Assembly: GCA_012033205.1 (NCBI GenBank)
Contig: JAAUSO010000038.1
Location: 1 to 46,301, forward strand
Length of the DNA stretch: 46,301 bases
Source of the DNA: Richelia sp. SL_2_1
Lineage (GTDB): Bacteria > Cyanobacteriota > Cyanobacteriia > Cyanobacteriales > Nostocaceae
Direction: 5' to 3'
Every line of letters begins with the position of its first letter. Position 1 is the first letter of the stretch. This document shows, in pieces, positions 35,391 through 44,042 of this stretch. Below the pieces are notes generated by a model. It had not been told where the DNA came from and searched no databases. It saw nothing but the letters and a program-made list of their open reading frames with translations. Made by a program: the position numbers and the translations under genes.

Positions 35391-35600
35391 AAGTTACTTT
35401 TGCTCAAGGTACCCACAAGTTTGGCATTTATATGAAAAAAATACATTTTTCTTAATATTGAATAATCATCACTCTAATTCTGTATATTGACTATTTTTAC
35501 ATGGATTTTGTGGCGAATTTGTTTACATTTTACCAAACGGATTTTAGATTAAAAAACAAGCCAGCACCCTGTTATAATCTAACTTTAATATACTTCTTCT

Positions 35601-36512
35601 TTATTCTTCACTTTCGGCTTGCTTGGAAATTAATCTTAAACTGGTGGTTTTTGATATGTCTACAGCAAGTTGCTCGATATTATTCCCTAGGTTTTTTTGA
35701 ATATCTTTAGTAAGGGTGATATCAAAATCTAAATCTACATTTTGAGTTTCTACTAACCGTACCAGTTCGGAAAATGGCACTTTAATTGTTGTGCGTTCGG
35801 AACTATTAAGTTTAAAATTTGGAGTTTCAGATAATTTTTGAGCCAGCATTGCTTGTTTGATTCGTTCTTGGAGATGTTCAAATTCTGATTTTACAAGTTG
35901 CCATTGTTGTTCTAATTCAACATATTTTGCACCAAGTAAACTTAAATCTTCCATTCTTGGATCAAAATTGAACTTTTGTGTGATTTTCAACAAACTTAGA
36001 TGAACTTGAGCAAGAATAATACAGTCTAAGTAAGCATATTCAATTTGTTCTTCACTTAAAGGTCTAATTCCCCAATCGCTGCTTTGTTGCTGTTTATCAA
36101 TATCTTGAAAATGACAAATTTCTATTGCTAAGGTCTTCAATTGATAATTAGGTAAAGGTAAAATATAATATGGAATTTGTTTCGCCATTTCCAAAGTGCA
36201 AGTGACATTTTTCGCTTGCTTTTTACCTAAAAATCTTAAATCATATTTAGCATTATGAAATACTTTTTCTATTGAAGAATTTATCATAATTTTTTCGATA
36301 AATTCTTCAACAATAAAAGGCTGTTCGAGTACATCCAAAATATAAACACTTTCTCCAGTTAAATCCCTAGAGTCATCCAAAACTTGAATCAGAGATAGTT
36401 TGGGATTACGAGTATCATAGTCAGCAACTTCTGTATCTAGCCAAAGAGTTTTTACTTTAGTATACTTAGCAACAAGAGAACGAATTTCCGAAGCCGATTT
36501 TAGATAAGGCAT
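35601..36512 (-). CDS. RNase D-like 3'-5' exonuclease
   Basis: This DEDDy-type exonuclease domain protein has about 303 residues from the ATG at 36512 (MPYLKSASEIRSLV). Exo I LWLDTEVADYD, Exo II FHNAKYDLRFLG and Exo III YAYLDCIIL hold the acidic residues and tyrosine. The C-terminal third is helical and lacks a clear HRDC domain. Proteins of this type trim tRNA and other structured RNA 3' ends. An in-frame upstream extension to 36560 has no support. Confidence 0.85.
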   Translation of the reverse strand: MPYLKSASEIRSLVAKYTKVKTLWLDTEVADYDTRNPKLSLIQVLDDSRDLTGESVYILDVLEQPFIVEEFIEKIMINSSIEKVFHNAKYDLRFLGKKQAKNVTCTLEMAKQIPYYILPLPNYQLKTLAIEICHFQDIDKQQQSSDWGIRPLSEEQIEYAYLDCIILAQVHLSLLKITQKFNFDPRMEDLSLLGAKYVELEQQWQLVKSEFEHLQERIKQAMLAQKLSETPNFKLNSSERTTIKVPFSELVRLVETQNVDLDFDITLTKDIQKNLGNNIEQLAVDISKTTSLRLISKQAESEE

Positions 36513-36670
36513 TGAGTAATATTCCCTAATAAAAATTGGATTAAAGTAACCAAGCTCCAATTTTCCAAGGTAACATTTTGTCTGTAATTTATTTGTAGTG
36601 CTGTATCTTTTTGCTACTAGTAATCATGACCACGGATTCAAAGGGATTTCACTGATTACAAGGATTTAAT

Positions 36671-36709
36671 TACCAATTCCCAATTCCCAATTCCCAATTA
36701 CCAATTCCC
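36671..36709. repeat. STRR, CCAATTC heptamers
   Basis: About five units of CCAATTC end on the base before the GAF gene stop codon (TAA at 36710-36712, minus strand). Confidence 0.88.
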
Positions 36710-37291
36710 TTATGAATTACGAATAGAATCAGCCTGCGATAAATTTTCTGCTTCAACCTGCATGATTTTAATATCTGATGGAGTCCATAAGCGCGGTGCT
36801 TGGCAATGATGAGCTACTAGCAAACCCCATAAACCTTTCTTAGTTAAGATGGGTACAACTAAATTAGCGCGAACCTCTAAATTACGTAAAAAATCACGAT
36901 GACAATCAGCAATAGGTTCTAATTCAATATCTGGAATTGCCCGTACTCTTCCGTTTAAATATAAAGCAGCATACTCATTATTAAAACATTCTTCTGGACC
37001 AGTCGAACCCAAAATAGACCATTTATCCGAACTCAAAGACTCAAAGGTGACTTGTCCATTCCACTGAGAATAGAAATAATACAATACAAGCCTATCTACA
37101 CGCATAGTATCTCGTAGACGACTTGTGGTTTCGACAATTAACTTATCTCGTTCTATTGTGGTTGTTAAGCGATTAAGTACTATGCGTAGACCACGGTCAA
37201 AACTTGCGTTATAATCTTCTGTCACCGTTCTAATATCACACTTGAGTAATAGTTTATCCGCTGATGATATATTACCAAGTAGTTTACTCAA
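36710..37291 (-). CDS. Single GAF-domain protein, cyanobacteriochrome-like with two conserved cysteines
   Basis: The 193 residues are almost one GAF domain of the cyanobacteriochrome (CBCR) kind: VDRLVLYYFYSQWNGQVTFE, YLNGRVRAIPDI, CHRDFLRNLEVRANLVVPIL, LWGLLVAHHCQAPRLW. Cys130-His131 sits where CBCRs attach phycobilin. Cys102 lies in EECF, one residue from the DXCF motif that makes the second chromophore bond in violet/blue-absorbing CBCRs. A light-sensing role is therefore plausible but unproven. There is no output domain. The start is a TTG at 37291, and no in-frame ATG precedes the domain. Upstream DNA runs straight into an STRR, so the gene may have lost a longer N-terminus. Confidence 0.8.
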   Translation of the reverse strand: MSKLLGNISSADKLLLKCDIRTVTEDYNASFDRGLRIVLNRLTTTIERDKLIVETTSRLRDTMRVDRLVLYYFYSQWNGQVTFESLSSDKWSILGSTGPEECFNNEYAALYLNGRVRAIPDIELEPIADCHRDFLRNLEVRANLVVPILTKKGLWGLLVAHHCQAPRLWTPSDIKIMQVEAENLSQADSIRNS

Positions 37292-37315
37292 TTCGTTTTT
37301 AAGTAATATTTTTTT

Positions 37316-37376
37316 AAAGGTTAGAGGTTAAAGGTTAAAGGTTAAAGGTTAGAGGTTAGGGGTTAGAGGTTAAATA
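37316..37376. repeat. STRR, AGGTTAA / AGGTTAG heptamers
   Basis: About eight units lie just upstream of the GAF gene. The unit family is the same as the arrays at both ends of the window. Confidence 0.9.
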
Positions 37377-37387
37377 TGTGTAATTAA

Positions 37388-37428
37388 CAACTGTCAACTG
37401 TCAACTGTCAACTGTCAACTGTCAGTTA
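37388..37428. repeat. STRR, CAACTGT heptamers
   Basis: About five to six perfect CAACTGT units lie between the GAF and agrE genes, right next to an array with a different unit. Confidence 0.9.
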
Positions 37429-37479
37429 GAGTAATAGAGTAGACAAATTAATTGCATCTATCTTCTGAAGATACTTACT

Positions 37480-39594
37480 ATGACGACTTCTCAAATTCGC
37501 TTTTTGATGTGCGCCCCGGAATATTATGATGTAGACTATGTGATTAATCCTTGGATGGAAGGAAATATTCACAAGTCATCCCAAGAGCGAGCGGTGCAAC
37601 AATGGCAAAAGCTACATCATGTACTTAAGGAACACGCGATTGTTGATTTGGTAAAACCCCATCAAGGTGTTCCTGATATGGTTTTTACAGCTAATGCTGG
37701 CTTGGTATTAGGTGAAAATGTGGTGTTAAGTCGCTTTCTCCATAAAGAGCGTCAAAAAGAAGAACCTTATTTCAAAGCATGGTTTGAAGAAAATGGCTTT
37801 ACCGTTTACGAATTACCTAAAGATTTACCTTTTGAAGGTGCAGGTGATGCACTTTTAGATCGTGAAGGGCGCTGGTTATGGGCTGGTTATGGTTTTCGTT
37901 CGGAATTGGATTCTCATCCTTTCCTGGCAAAATGGTTGGATATTGAGGTGTTATCGTTACGATTAACTGACGATCGCTTTTATCACCTCGATACTTGCTT
38001 TTGTCCTTTAGCAAATGGCTATTTACTTTATTATCCCGGTGCTTTTGACTCCTATTCTAACCGCTTAATTGAAATGCGAGTTGCACCGGAAAAACGCATC
38101 GCTATAGAAGAAACGGATGCGGTGAATTTCGCTTGTAATGCGGTGAATGTGGAAAGCATTGTGGTGATGAACAAAGCTTCCGATGCATTGAAAAAACGTT
38201 TAAAAAAAGTTGGTTTTGAAGTCATTGAAACACCGCTTACAGAATTTCTCAAAGCTGGGGGTGCGGCTAAATGTTTAACTTTACGGGTTAACGAACCTGT
38301 AAGAGAAGAATTACACGCTAATACTTACGTCGAAAGTCAAGTTGTCCGCATGGAAGGACATTTACTTGATTCCGGCTTAATTAACCGTGCTTTGGATTTA
38401 ATCATAGACAATGGTGGTAGCTTCAAGGTGATGAATTTCCTCTTAGGGGAACAGCGTCAAAGTACTTCTGCTGCTGAGGTGAAAGTTTCTGCTCCTTCCC
38501 ATGAAGTTATGGAAAGCATTGTATCCCATCTGATTGACTTGGGGGCGATGAATTTACCGGAAAATGAGGAAGATGCCAAACTTCAACCTGTAATTCAAAA
38601 CGGAGTTGCACCTGATGATTTCTACGTTAGTACTATTTATCCTACCGAAGTACGAATTAACGGTGAATGGGTGAAAGTACAAAACCAACGTATGGATGGT
38701 GCAATCGCAATTACTCAAACTTCTCAAGGAACTGTAGCACAATGTAAAATATTGCGAGATTTAGAAGTAGGGGAAAAAGTAGTTGTAGATGTACAAGGTA
38801 TCCGTACCATCCGTAAAACCGAATCGCGAGAAAAACGCAATACTGAAGAATTCAGCTTTATGTCTGCTGGTGTTTCTAGCGAACGCCGCGTAGAGTTAAT
38901 TGTAGAACAAGTTGCCTGGGAATTACGTAAAATCCGCGATTCCGGTGGTAAAGTTGTTGTCACAGCAGGACCCGTAGTTATCCATACTGGTGGTGCCGAA
39001 CATCTGTCGCGATTAATACGGGAAGGTTATGTACAGGCGTTATTGGGTGGAAATGCGATCGCAGTTCACGACATCGAGCAATCAATGATGGGGACATCCT
39101 TGGGTGTAGACATGAAGCGGGGTGTTTCAGTACGCGGGGGACACCGGCACCACCTTAAAGCCATCAACAGCGTCCGCCGTCACGGTAGCATCGCCAAAGC
39201 CGTACAAGCCGGAATGATTCAAAGAGGTGTAATGTACGAATGTGTCAGAAATAACGTACCTTTCGCCCTTGCCGGTTCGATTCGAGATGACGGACCTTTA
39301 CCCGATACTCAAATGGACTTAATTAAAGCACAACAAGAGTACGCGGAATTACTGAAAGATGCGGATATGGTATTAATGTTATCTACAATGCTGCATTCCA
39401 TCGGAGTAGGTAATATGACACCTGCTGGGGTGAAAATGGTTTGTGTCGATATTAATCCAGCAGTAGTAACAAAGTTGAGCGATAGAGGTTCAGTAGAATC
39501 AGTTGGGGTGGTGACAGATGTGGGATTATTCCTAAGTTTATTAGTACAGCAATTGGATAAATTGACAAGTCCCTATACCGCTGAAGTCGGTTAG
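37480..39594 (+). CDS. agrE: Bifunctional arginine dihydrolase / ornithine cyclodeaminase (AgrE/ArgZ type)
   Basis: This 704-residue enzyme matches cyanobacterial AgrE (ArgZ). The N-terminal amidinotransferase-fold domain (about residues 1-285) turns arginine into ornithine, CO2 and ammonia. Visible are QGVPDMVFTANAGLVLG, LPFEGAGDALLDREGRWLWA, FYHLDTCFCPL and the catalytic-type Cys in KAGGAAKCLTLRV. The C-terminal part (about 286-704; LOR/SDH region and Rossmann fold, VVVTAGPVVIHTGGAEHL) corresponds to the ornithine-to-proline activity. It mobilises nitrogen from arginine, for example from cyanophycin, and would counter ArgF. It starts at the ATG at 37480. Confidence 0.93.
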   Translation: MTTSQIRFLMCAPEYYDVDYVINPWMEGNIHKSSQERAVQQWQKLHHVLKEHAIVDLVKPHQGVPDMVFTANAGLVLGENVVLSRFLHKERQKEEPYFKAWFEENGFTVYELPKDLPFEGAGDALLDREGRWLWAGYGFRSELDSHPFLAKWLDIEVLSLRLTDDRFYHLDTCFCPLANGYLLYYPGAFDSYSNRLIEMRVAPEKRIAIEETDAVNFACNAVNVESIVVMNKASDALKKRLKKVGFEVIETPLTEFLKAGGAAKCLTLRVNEPVREELHANTYVESQVVRMEGHLLDSGLINRALDLIIDNGGSFKVMNFLLGEQRQSTSAAEVKVSAPSHEVMESIVSHLIDLGAMNLPENEEDAKLQPVIQNGVAPDDFYVSTIYPTEVRINGEWVKVQNQRMDGAIAITQTSQGTVAQCKILRDLEVGEKVVVDVQGIRTIRKTESREKRNTEEFSFMSAGVSSERRVELIVEQVAWELRKIRDSGGKVVVTAGPVVIHTGGAEHLSRLIREGYVQALLGGNAIAVHDIEQSMMGTSLGVDMKRGVSVRGGHRHHLKAINSVRRHGSIAKAVQAGMIQRGVMYECVRNNVPFALAGSIRDDGPLPDTQMDLIKAQQEYAELLKDADMVLMLSTMLHSIGVGNMTPAGVKMVCVDINPAVVTKLSDRGSVESVGVVTDVGLFLSLLVQQLDKLTSPYTAEVG

Positions 39595-39606
39595 TTAAAT
39601 CATAAT

Positions 39607-39635
39607 GTAGAGACGTAGCACTGCTACGTCTCCCG
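39607..39635. repeat. Dispersed palindrome family II, copy 4
   Basis: GTAGAGACGTAGCA-CTGCTACGTCTC starts 13 bases after the agrE stop, the same offset as copy 1 after tex. It is a likely terminator. Confidence 0.78.
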
Positions 39636-39676
39636 AATTATGGATACCCAACCACAGAATTTCATCACCCCAAAAA

Positions 39677-40186
39677 ATGCAAATAACAGTTTCCCACAAA
39701 CAACTGCAAATCAACCCGGTAAGTTTTATCGCCGACTTCCTACTTACAGGAATGGTAATCGGACCAATTTTGGCTCCCTTTCTTGCTGCTTCTGGGTTGC
39801 CAATTTTACCTCAAATCGCCCAGATAATTTATTTCATGGGTAATCATGTATGTCCCCAACCCCAGATGGGAATTGAATTAGCATCACCTTTTATCATGGC
39901 TGTATGTATGCGGTGTTACGGAACTGTAATGGGTTTATTTATTACCCGCTTACTATATCTTACGGATAATGGAAAAGCTTCCTACTGGTTGCATCAATAC
40001 GGTTGGAATGGTGCTGCGTTTTCAACAGTATTAATGATGGCATATCCCTTAGAAATGGCAGCGCAAATATTAGGTTGGTGGAATTTTGACAATTTAGTAG
40101 TTGTACCCTTTGGGTTAATTACGGGTTTAGCTTGGGGGTTGTTTACCATGCCGATTTTACATGGTGATTTGAAAAAATCTGTTTAA
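39677..40186 (+). CDS. DUF2085 membrane protein
   Basis: This 169-residue membrane protein has three or four hydrophobic segments. It carries the paired DUF2085 motifs: IYFMGNHVCPQPQMGIEL with HxCPQ, and FIMAVCMRCYGTVMGLFI with CxRCxG. The Cys/His pattern suggests metal binding at the membrane, but the function is unknown. The start is the ATG at 39677; a different-frame reading that starts at 39640 is a shadow. It lies 82 bases behind agrE. Confidence 0.82.
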   Translation: MQITVSHKQLQINPVSFIADFLLTGMVIGPILAPFLAASGLPILPQIAQIIYFMGNHVCPQPQMGIELASPFIMAVCMRCYGTVMGLFITRLLYLTDNGKASYWLHQYGWNGAAFSTVLMMAYPLEMAAQILGWWNFDNLVVVPFGLITGLAWGLFTMPILHGDLKKSV

Positions 40187-40201
40187 AAATTTCAATTTTG
40201 T

Positions 40202-41271
40202 TTAGTGTTGACTGCTATGAATATTAACCAATTGCTCAATCAAAGCTTCGACATAAATGTGGTTATTATACTGCTTAAGCACTAATTGATAACCAATTTC
40301 AGCTAAAGCTTCAGCCTGTTTGGGATTTTTTAATAGGCTGTTAATTGCTTGACTCAAGCCCTGAGAATCACCGGAATTGACACCCCAAACAGCTTTTGCA
40401 TCGATTAATTCTTGGATAATTCCAGATCCACGAGTAATTATAACTGGCTTCCGACAAGCAAGTGCTTCAAACAGAGTCGATAAACCAGCTTGAAAATTGT
40501 TTGGGTAAAGGGTAATTACAACAATGTCAGCATCACAGTAAAGCTGTACCAAAGAATTCCAATCATAGAAACCGTAGGACATATTTGCAGGAAGAACTTT
40601 GGGAAAACATCGGGAAGTAAGAATTTTTGCTGGAGATACAGCGCTAATTTTCACGTCAACATTAAGAGATTCGGTTGCTCGTGCTAGAGTTCGATAATCC
40701 CGTTGCTCTAAACCTCCACTAACAATTAACGGACGAGACTTATTTGGTGAAGCGGATTTTGGAGTAAAGAATGATGTGTCTGTAGGTTGATAAGGAAACA
40801 AACATACACGATTTTTAGGTAAATTTAAATAATCCCGTAGAAAATCAGCTTGGTCTATACTGGCTGTTAGAAATAGATCGACGCGGTTTCTGATTCGGAA
40901 TAACTTCAAAGCTAAACGTCCTCGCGGTCTATTAAGATTATGGATAAACACAACTACTTTCGGTCTTCCGTGTCTTCCTCCACAAAATGTTGCAATCGGT
41001 ATTCCTACGGACTCATCGATACAAAATATCACATCATTCCTAGCTAATTCCGATGATAATTTACGAGCCAAAGACCAATGATGTTTAGACCCGATAATCT
41101 TTTCATATACTAAATCGATTGGTAACAAAAATCTTGACTTGGTTGATGAATTTTTGCGTTTAGAAGTCTAATTGTATCGAATATAACATGAGTAGGACGT
41201 TTACCAATCTGAGCATCTTGTTTGAGAATCTCTAAATCAAAACAAGAACTGAGAGCTAAATGATATGCCAT
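40202..41271 (-). pseudogene. Family 4-type glycosyltransferase (GT-B), frameshifted
   Basis: A glycosyltransferase that would act in surface polysaccharide assembly. The C-terminal half has the nucleotide-sugar motif AGLSTLFEALACRKPVIITR then GSGIIQELI, and the middle has NRVCLFPYQPTDTSFF. The main frame begins only at about 41128, but the preceding 140 bases in another frame encode a good start (MAYHLALSSCFDLEILKQD and RPTHVIFDTIRLLNAKIHQP). The break is near 41127-41133, where the coding strand has GATTTTTG with five Ts. Six Ts would give SQDFLLPIDLVYEKIIG without interruption. Intact length would be about 356 residues. As in corA, a T-run is involved, so an error in the sequence is possible. 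Confidence 0.82.
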
Positions 41272-41381
41272 TCCAGATTTTAAATTTTACTTTTTAAGTG
41301 AATGCATTTATTGAATATCATGTTTCTCCTTTTGTTCGTTTATTTAATTTGATTTAATATTTCATAAAAGTTCATAGAACT

Positions 41382-41415
41382 AGAAGTCGGGTTTGTTTTT
41401 TTTTACCCCACTTCT
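41382..41415. repeat. Dispersed palindrome family I, copy E (short)
   Basis: AGAAGTCGGGTTTG and ACCCCACTTCT flank a T-run. The loop is almost lost, giving a compact 34-base hairpin at the 3' side of the glycosyltransferase remnant. Confidence 0.7.
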
Positions 41416-41425
41416 CTCCTAGACT

Positions 41426-41608
41426 ATTCCCAATTCCCAATTCCCAATTCCCTATTCCCTATTCCCAATTCCCTATTCCCCCCAACCCTATTTACTGTAG
41501 TTAGATTATGACGTTGCCAAGATTTTTTAGATTCAGTTTGACGTGAAAGAGTTTCGTAGAAAATTTCAATAATTCTATCTACTTTTGAATCCCAATATAT
41601 TAGGTGTT
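41426..41608 (-). pseudogene. C-terminal remnant of a glycosyltransferase, running into an STRR
   Basis: The minus strand frame reads YWDSKVDRIIEIFYETLSRQ, typical of the last helix of family 1/4 glycosyltransferases. It continues SKKSWQRHNLTTVNRVGG and then through CCCAATT-type heptamer repeats (41421-41475) to a TAG near 41426. There is no catalytic domain upstream: the flippase gene begins its 3' end about 90 bases away. It is a deletion remnant whose new C-terminus comes from repeats. Confidence 0.55.
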
Positions 41609-41699
41609 ATTAACAATTATTTATCTTTACTTACATTTTAATAATAAACTGTAAAGAAAACTGAATTCATATTAAAAACTGAGAACTAATCAATCATAG

Positions 41700-43040
41700 T
41701 TAAATAATTTTTTGAATAGGAATTCCGAAACCTAAAAAATATCTTATATATAAAAACAATGCCAATACTGCAATATAAAATATAGTTGTTTGAATATCTT
41801 GGGTAATACAAGAAAGTCTTTCCCGCCAAAGTCCATATAAATTGACAAAGTATAAAGGTAAATCACTAAGAGCAATGGTGACAATTGCACCTATTAAACC
41901 AAATTTATAATATGCGACGGGTAATCCAAAACCAATCGTGACAAAGCGAGCGAAGTTACTTTGAGCTAAATACAAAGGTTTACCAATTGCTAATAAAGCA
42001 GGACTAATTGTATAAAATAACAACGAAAACCAAATACCACCGCATAAAATCGGCATCATCCATATTGCTTGTGCGTATCTATCGTCATAAAGCGTACCTA
42101 TAAGTAAATCACCTACAGTTACTAAAGCCGCTAATACAACAGCACAACCCAGCAGTAAAAGTCTGCGCTGACTAATAATTTTTTCTCGGAGAATTGAACG
42201 AGGTAATTCGGTTTGATTAGAAATTGCCGGAAAAATTACTTTATAGCTGAGCTGCTTGATTACCTGACTTGGTAAACTCGCTAAAGTATAAGCAATTGTA
42301 TAGACTCCCAGTAAACTAAAAGAAAGCAATTTACCTAAAATTAAACGGTCACTTTGCTCGGATAAAAACATTAAGGCTGATGACATAAACATCCATTTAC
42401 CAAAAGAAAGAATCTCTTTTACTGCATCCTTATCCCAAGCAAAACGATTTCGATATCCAGAGATTAAAAAATGGCTACCGACCATTTTATATATAGCACC
42501 TAGCAGCAACCCAAATGTTAATGCCCAAATACTCGGATTAAACGAAGTCCATCCTATTAGGCAAACTAAAGTAAATACTTGGACGCTCAACTCAAACAAA
42601 GTTGATTTTCTCAAATCTAAGTTACGCATCAAAGTCAAAATACTGCTTGAACTAAACCCATCTAATACTGAAGATAAACCTACAATTGGTATTAACCAAA
42701 GTAAACGTTCTTCTTCATAAAATGAAGCAACCGGGAATGCCAAAATTAAACAAAATAACCAGATTATCCAACCGCGAATTATTTGTAATGTCCAAGCAGT
42801 ATCTAAAAAATCAGGTTCATCACCGCGTTTACTACTAACAATACTTTGAGAAATACCAATATCAGAAAATAACTCTATACCCATCCTTAAGGTATTTACA
42901 ATAGCCATTAAACCAAAAAATTCTGGGACTAATAAGCGAGTCAGAATCAAATTACCACCAAAGCGAGCAACTTGACTCATTCCATAACCTAAAATTGTCC
43001 AAACTGCACCCCGGTAAGCTAGCTTTTTCAAAGATGTCAT
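41700..43040 (-). CDS. Polysaccharide flippase (MOP/Wzx type)
   Basis: This membrane protein of about 446 residues has 12 or so helices and belongs to the MOP exporter superfamily. The N-terminus LAYRGAVWTILGYGMSQVAR and ILTRLLVPEFFGLMAIVNTL is typical of Wzx/RfbX flippases that move lipid-linked oligosaccharide across the membrane. The start is placed at the ATG at 43040 (MTSLKKLAYRG); the 11-residue extension to 43073 is not typical. Glycosyltransferase, acyltransferase and epimerase genes nearby support a surface-glycan role. Confidence 0.88.
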   Translation of the reverse strand: MTSLKKLAYRGAVWTILGYGMSQVARFGGNLILTRLLVPEFFGLMAIVNTLRMGIELFSDIGISQSIVSSKRGDEPDFLDTAWTLQIIRGWIIWLFCLILAFPVASFYEEERLLWLIPIVGLSSVLDGFSSSSILTLMRNLDLRKSTLFELSVQVFTLVCLIGWTSFNPSIWALTFGLLLGAIYKMVGSHFLISGYRNRFAWDKDAVKEILSFGKWMFMSSALMFLSEQSDRLILGKLLSFSLLGVYTIAYTLASLPSQVIKQLSYKVIFPAISNQTELPRSILREKIISQRRLLLLGCAVVLAALVTVGDLLIGTLYDDRYAQAIWMMPILCGGIWFSLLFYTISPALLAIGKPLYLAQSNFARFVTIGFGLPVAYYKFGLIGAIVTIALSDLPLYFVNLYGLWRERLSCITQDIQTTIFYIAVLALFLYIRYFLGFGIPIQKII

Positions 43041-43093
43041 AACTGTAAGAAATCTATATCTATGGAAGTTCACTTTGGGGTTGAATTATCCAA

Positions 43094-43108
43094 CTGAGAC
43101 TGTCTCAG
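43094..43108. promoter_or_regulatory. Perfect palindrome CTGAGAC-T-GTCTCAG upstream of the flippase gene
   Basis: A 7-bp inverted repeat with a one-base centre lies 54 bases upstream of the chosen flippase start. It could be an operator or a small hairpin. The binding protein is unknown. Confidence 0.4.
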
Positions 43109-43200
43109 ACTCTTATTTTACAGATAAAAACCATTTAGTTAAGGTTGTCTTCAAGGTTAATATATTGGCAATCAATAAACTCAAACTTTAGTAAGATTTA

Positions 43201-43313
43201 GGCAATATGTTACTGAAAAACTGATTATTGCCTAGCGGTGAGTTCAGTTGGCGGTGTCATTTTCTGTCCTGCCAAACTAGCGAACCCGAAGCTTAATCCA
43301 TGAATTACCGCTA
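43201..43313 (+). ncRNA. Candidate structured RNA or leader element
   Basis: Two adjacent stems are visible. GGCAAT (43201-43206) pairs with ATTGCC (43227-43232). Immediately after, TAGCGGTGAGTTCA (43233-43246) pairs with TGAATTACCGCTA (43301-43313) over 13 base pairs with a single bulged G. Inside it, TTGGCGG (43248-43254) pairs with CCTGCCAA (43269-43275) over 7 pairs. The two wobble pairs are G-U only if the plus strand is transcribed; on the minus strand they would be C-A mismatches. I cannot match it to a known riboswitch class. Confidence 0.45.
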
Positions 43314-43837
43314 CTTTCATAGGGGTTGGTTTTACGTAAGTCGTGTTTAGTTTTGAATAGCAATAAGTTGTAAAAAACTCTAATTAGAACCGATTTCAGG
43401 TGTTATGCAAATGTTAAACATAGTTATTTGATAATATTTACATAACTTTCGATCAATTGAAACAATATCATAATGTTTGTTCAAAGTAAAATCACTCATT
43501 CTGTTGAAAATATAAATTTTCAATGTAGAATAAAGATTGTTTTTAAAGTTATTGTAAAGATTATTGTTCAATTAGCATGATGATGATGTAATTTTTAACT
43601 AAGAAAGTAGCTAAATCAAGATGTGTAGGCATTTACTTTAAACAATAGGTGCAACAGTAGCTAATTGTCTGTAGAAGTGCTTAAATCTTAAACGAGTGTA
43701 TTTTTCTTGCCGTCATCAATCTTGCTGATTGCGGCGATTATATTCAGTTGATCAATTCTATCTTGCGATCATCTCAAACATAGGTAATCAGCAAAGATAG
43801 TTCTGGGAATAATCAGATTTATTATTTGGACTTTAAG

Positions 43838-43890
43838 AATCAAATAAAAATCAAATAAAAATCAAATAACAATCAAAATAAAAATCAAAA
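43838..43890. repeat. AAAAATCAAAT direct repeats
   Basis: About five imperfect units with a period of 10-12 bases lie upstream of the acyltransferase gene. They could bend DNA or simply be slippage products. Confidence 0.65.
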
Positions 43891-44042
43891 TTAATTTTGT
43901 TTGTACTAGCTGAGACAAAAATTATAGTCATCCATCATAAATTAACCTAGAAGTCAATATGATAAGTAGCTTTAAATCAGGAAAATCAAGCATTCATTAG
44001 ACAGTTTTATGTTCATAATTCATACTAATACGAATACAAATT

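Larger units (their letters stand above)
43109..44042. other. Long intergenic region upstream of the acyltransferase gene
   Basis: No credible gene is seen in over 900 bases; a 63-residue minus-strand frame at 43380-43571 is AT-driven. The region holds the structured-RNA candidate at 43201-43313. It also holds a CAATC/GATTG hairpin near 43716-43732 and an AAAAATCAAAT direct repeat array at 43838-43890. Confidence 0.5.

Noticed and set aside
43380-43571. 63-residue minus-strand open frame
   Set aside because: It is rich in Asn, Tyr and Ile as expected from AT-rich DNA, and has no ribosome-binding site or recognisable family.
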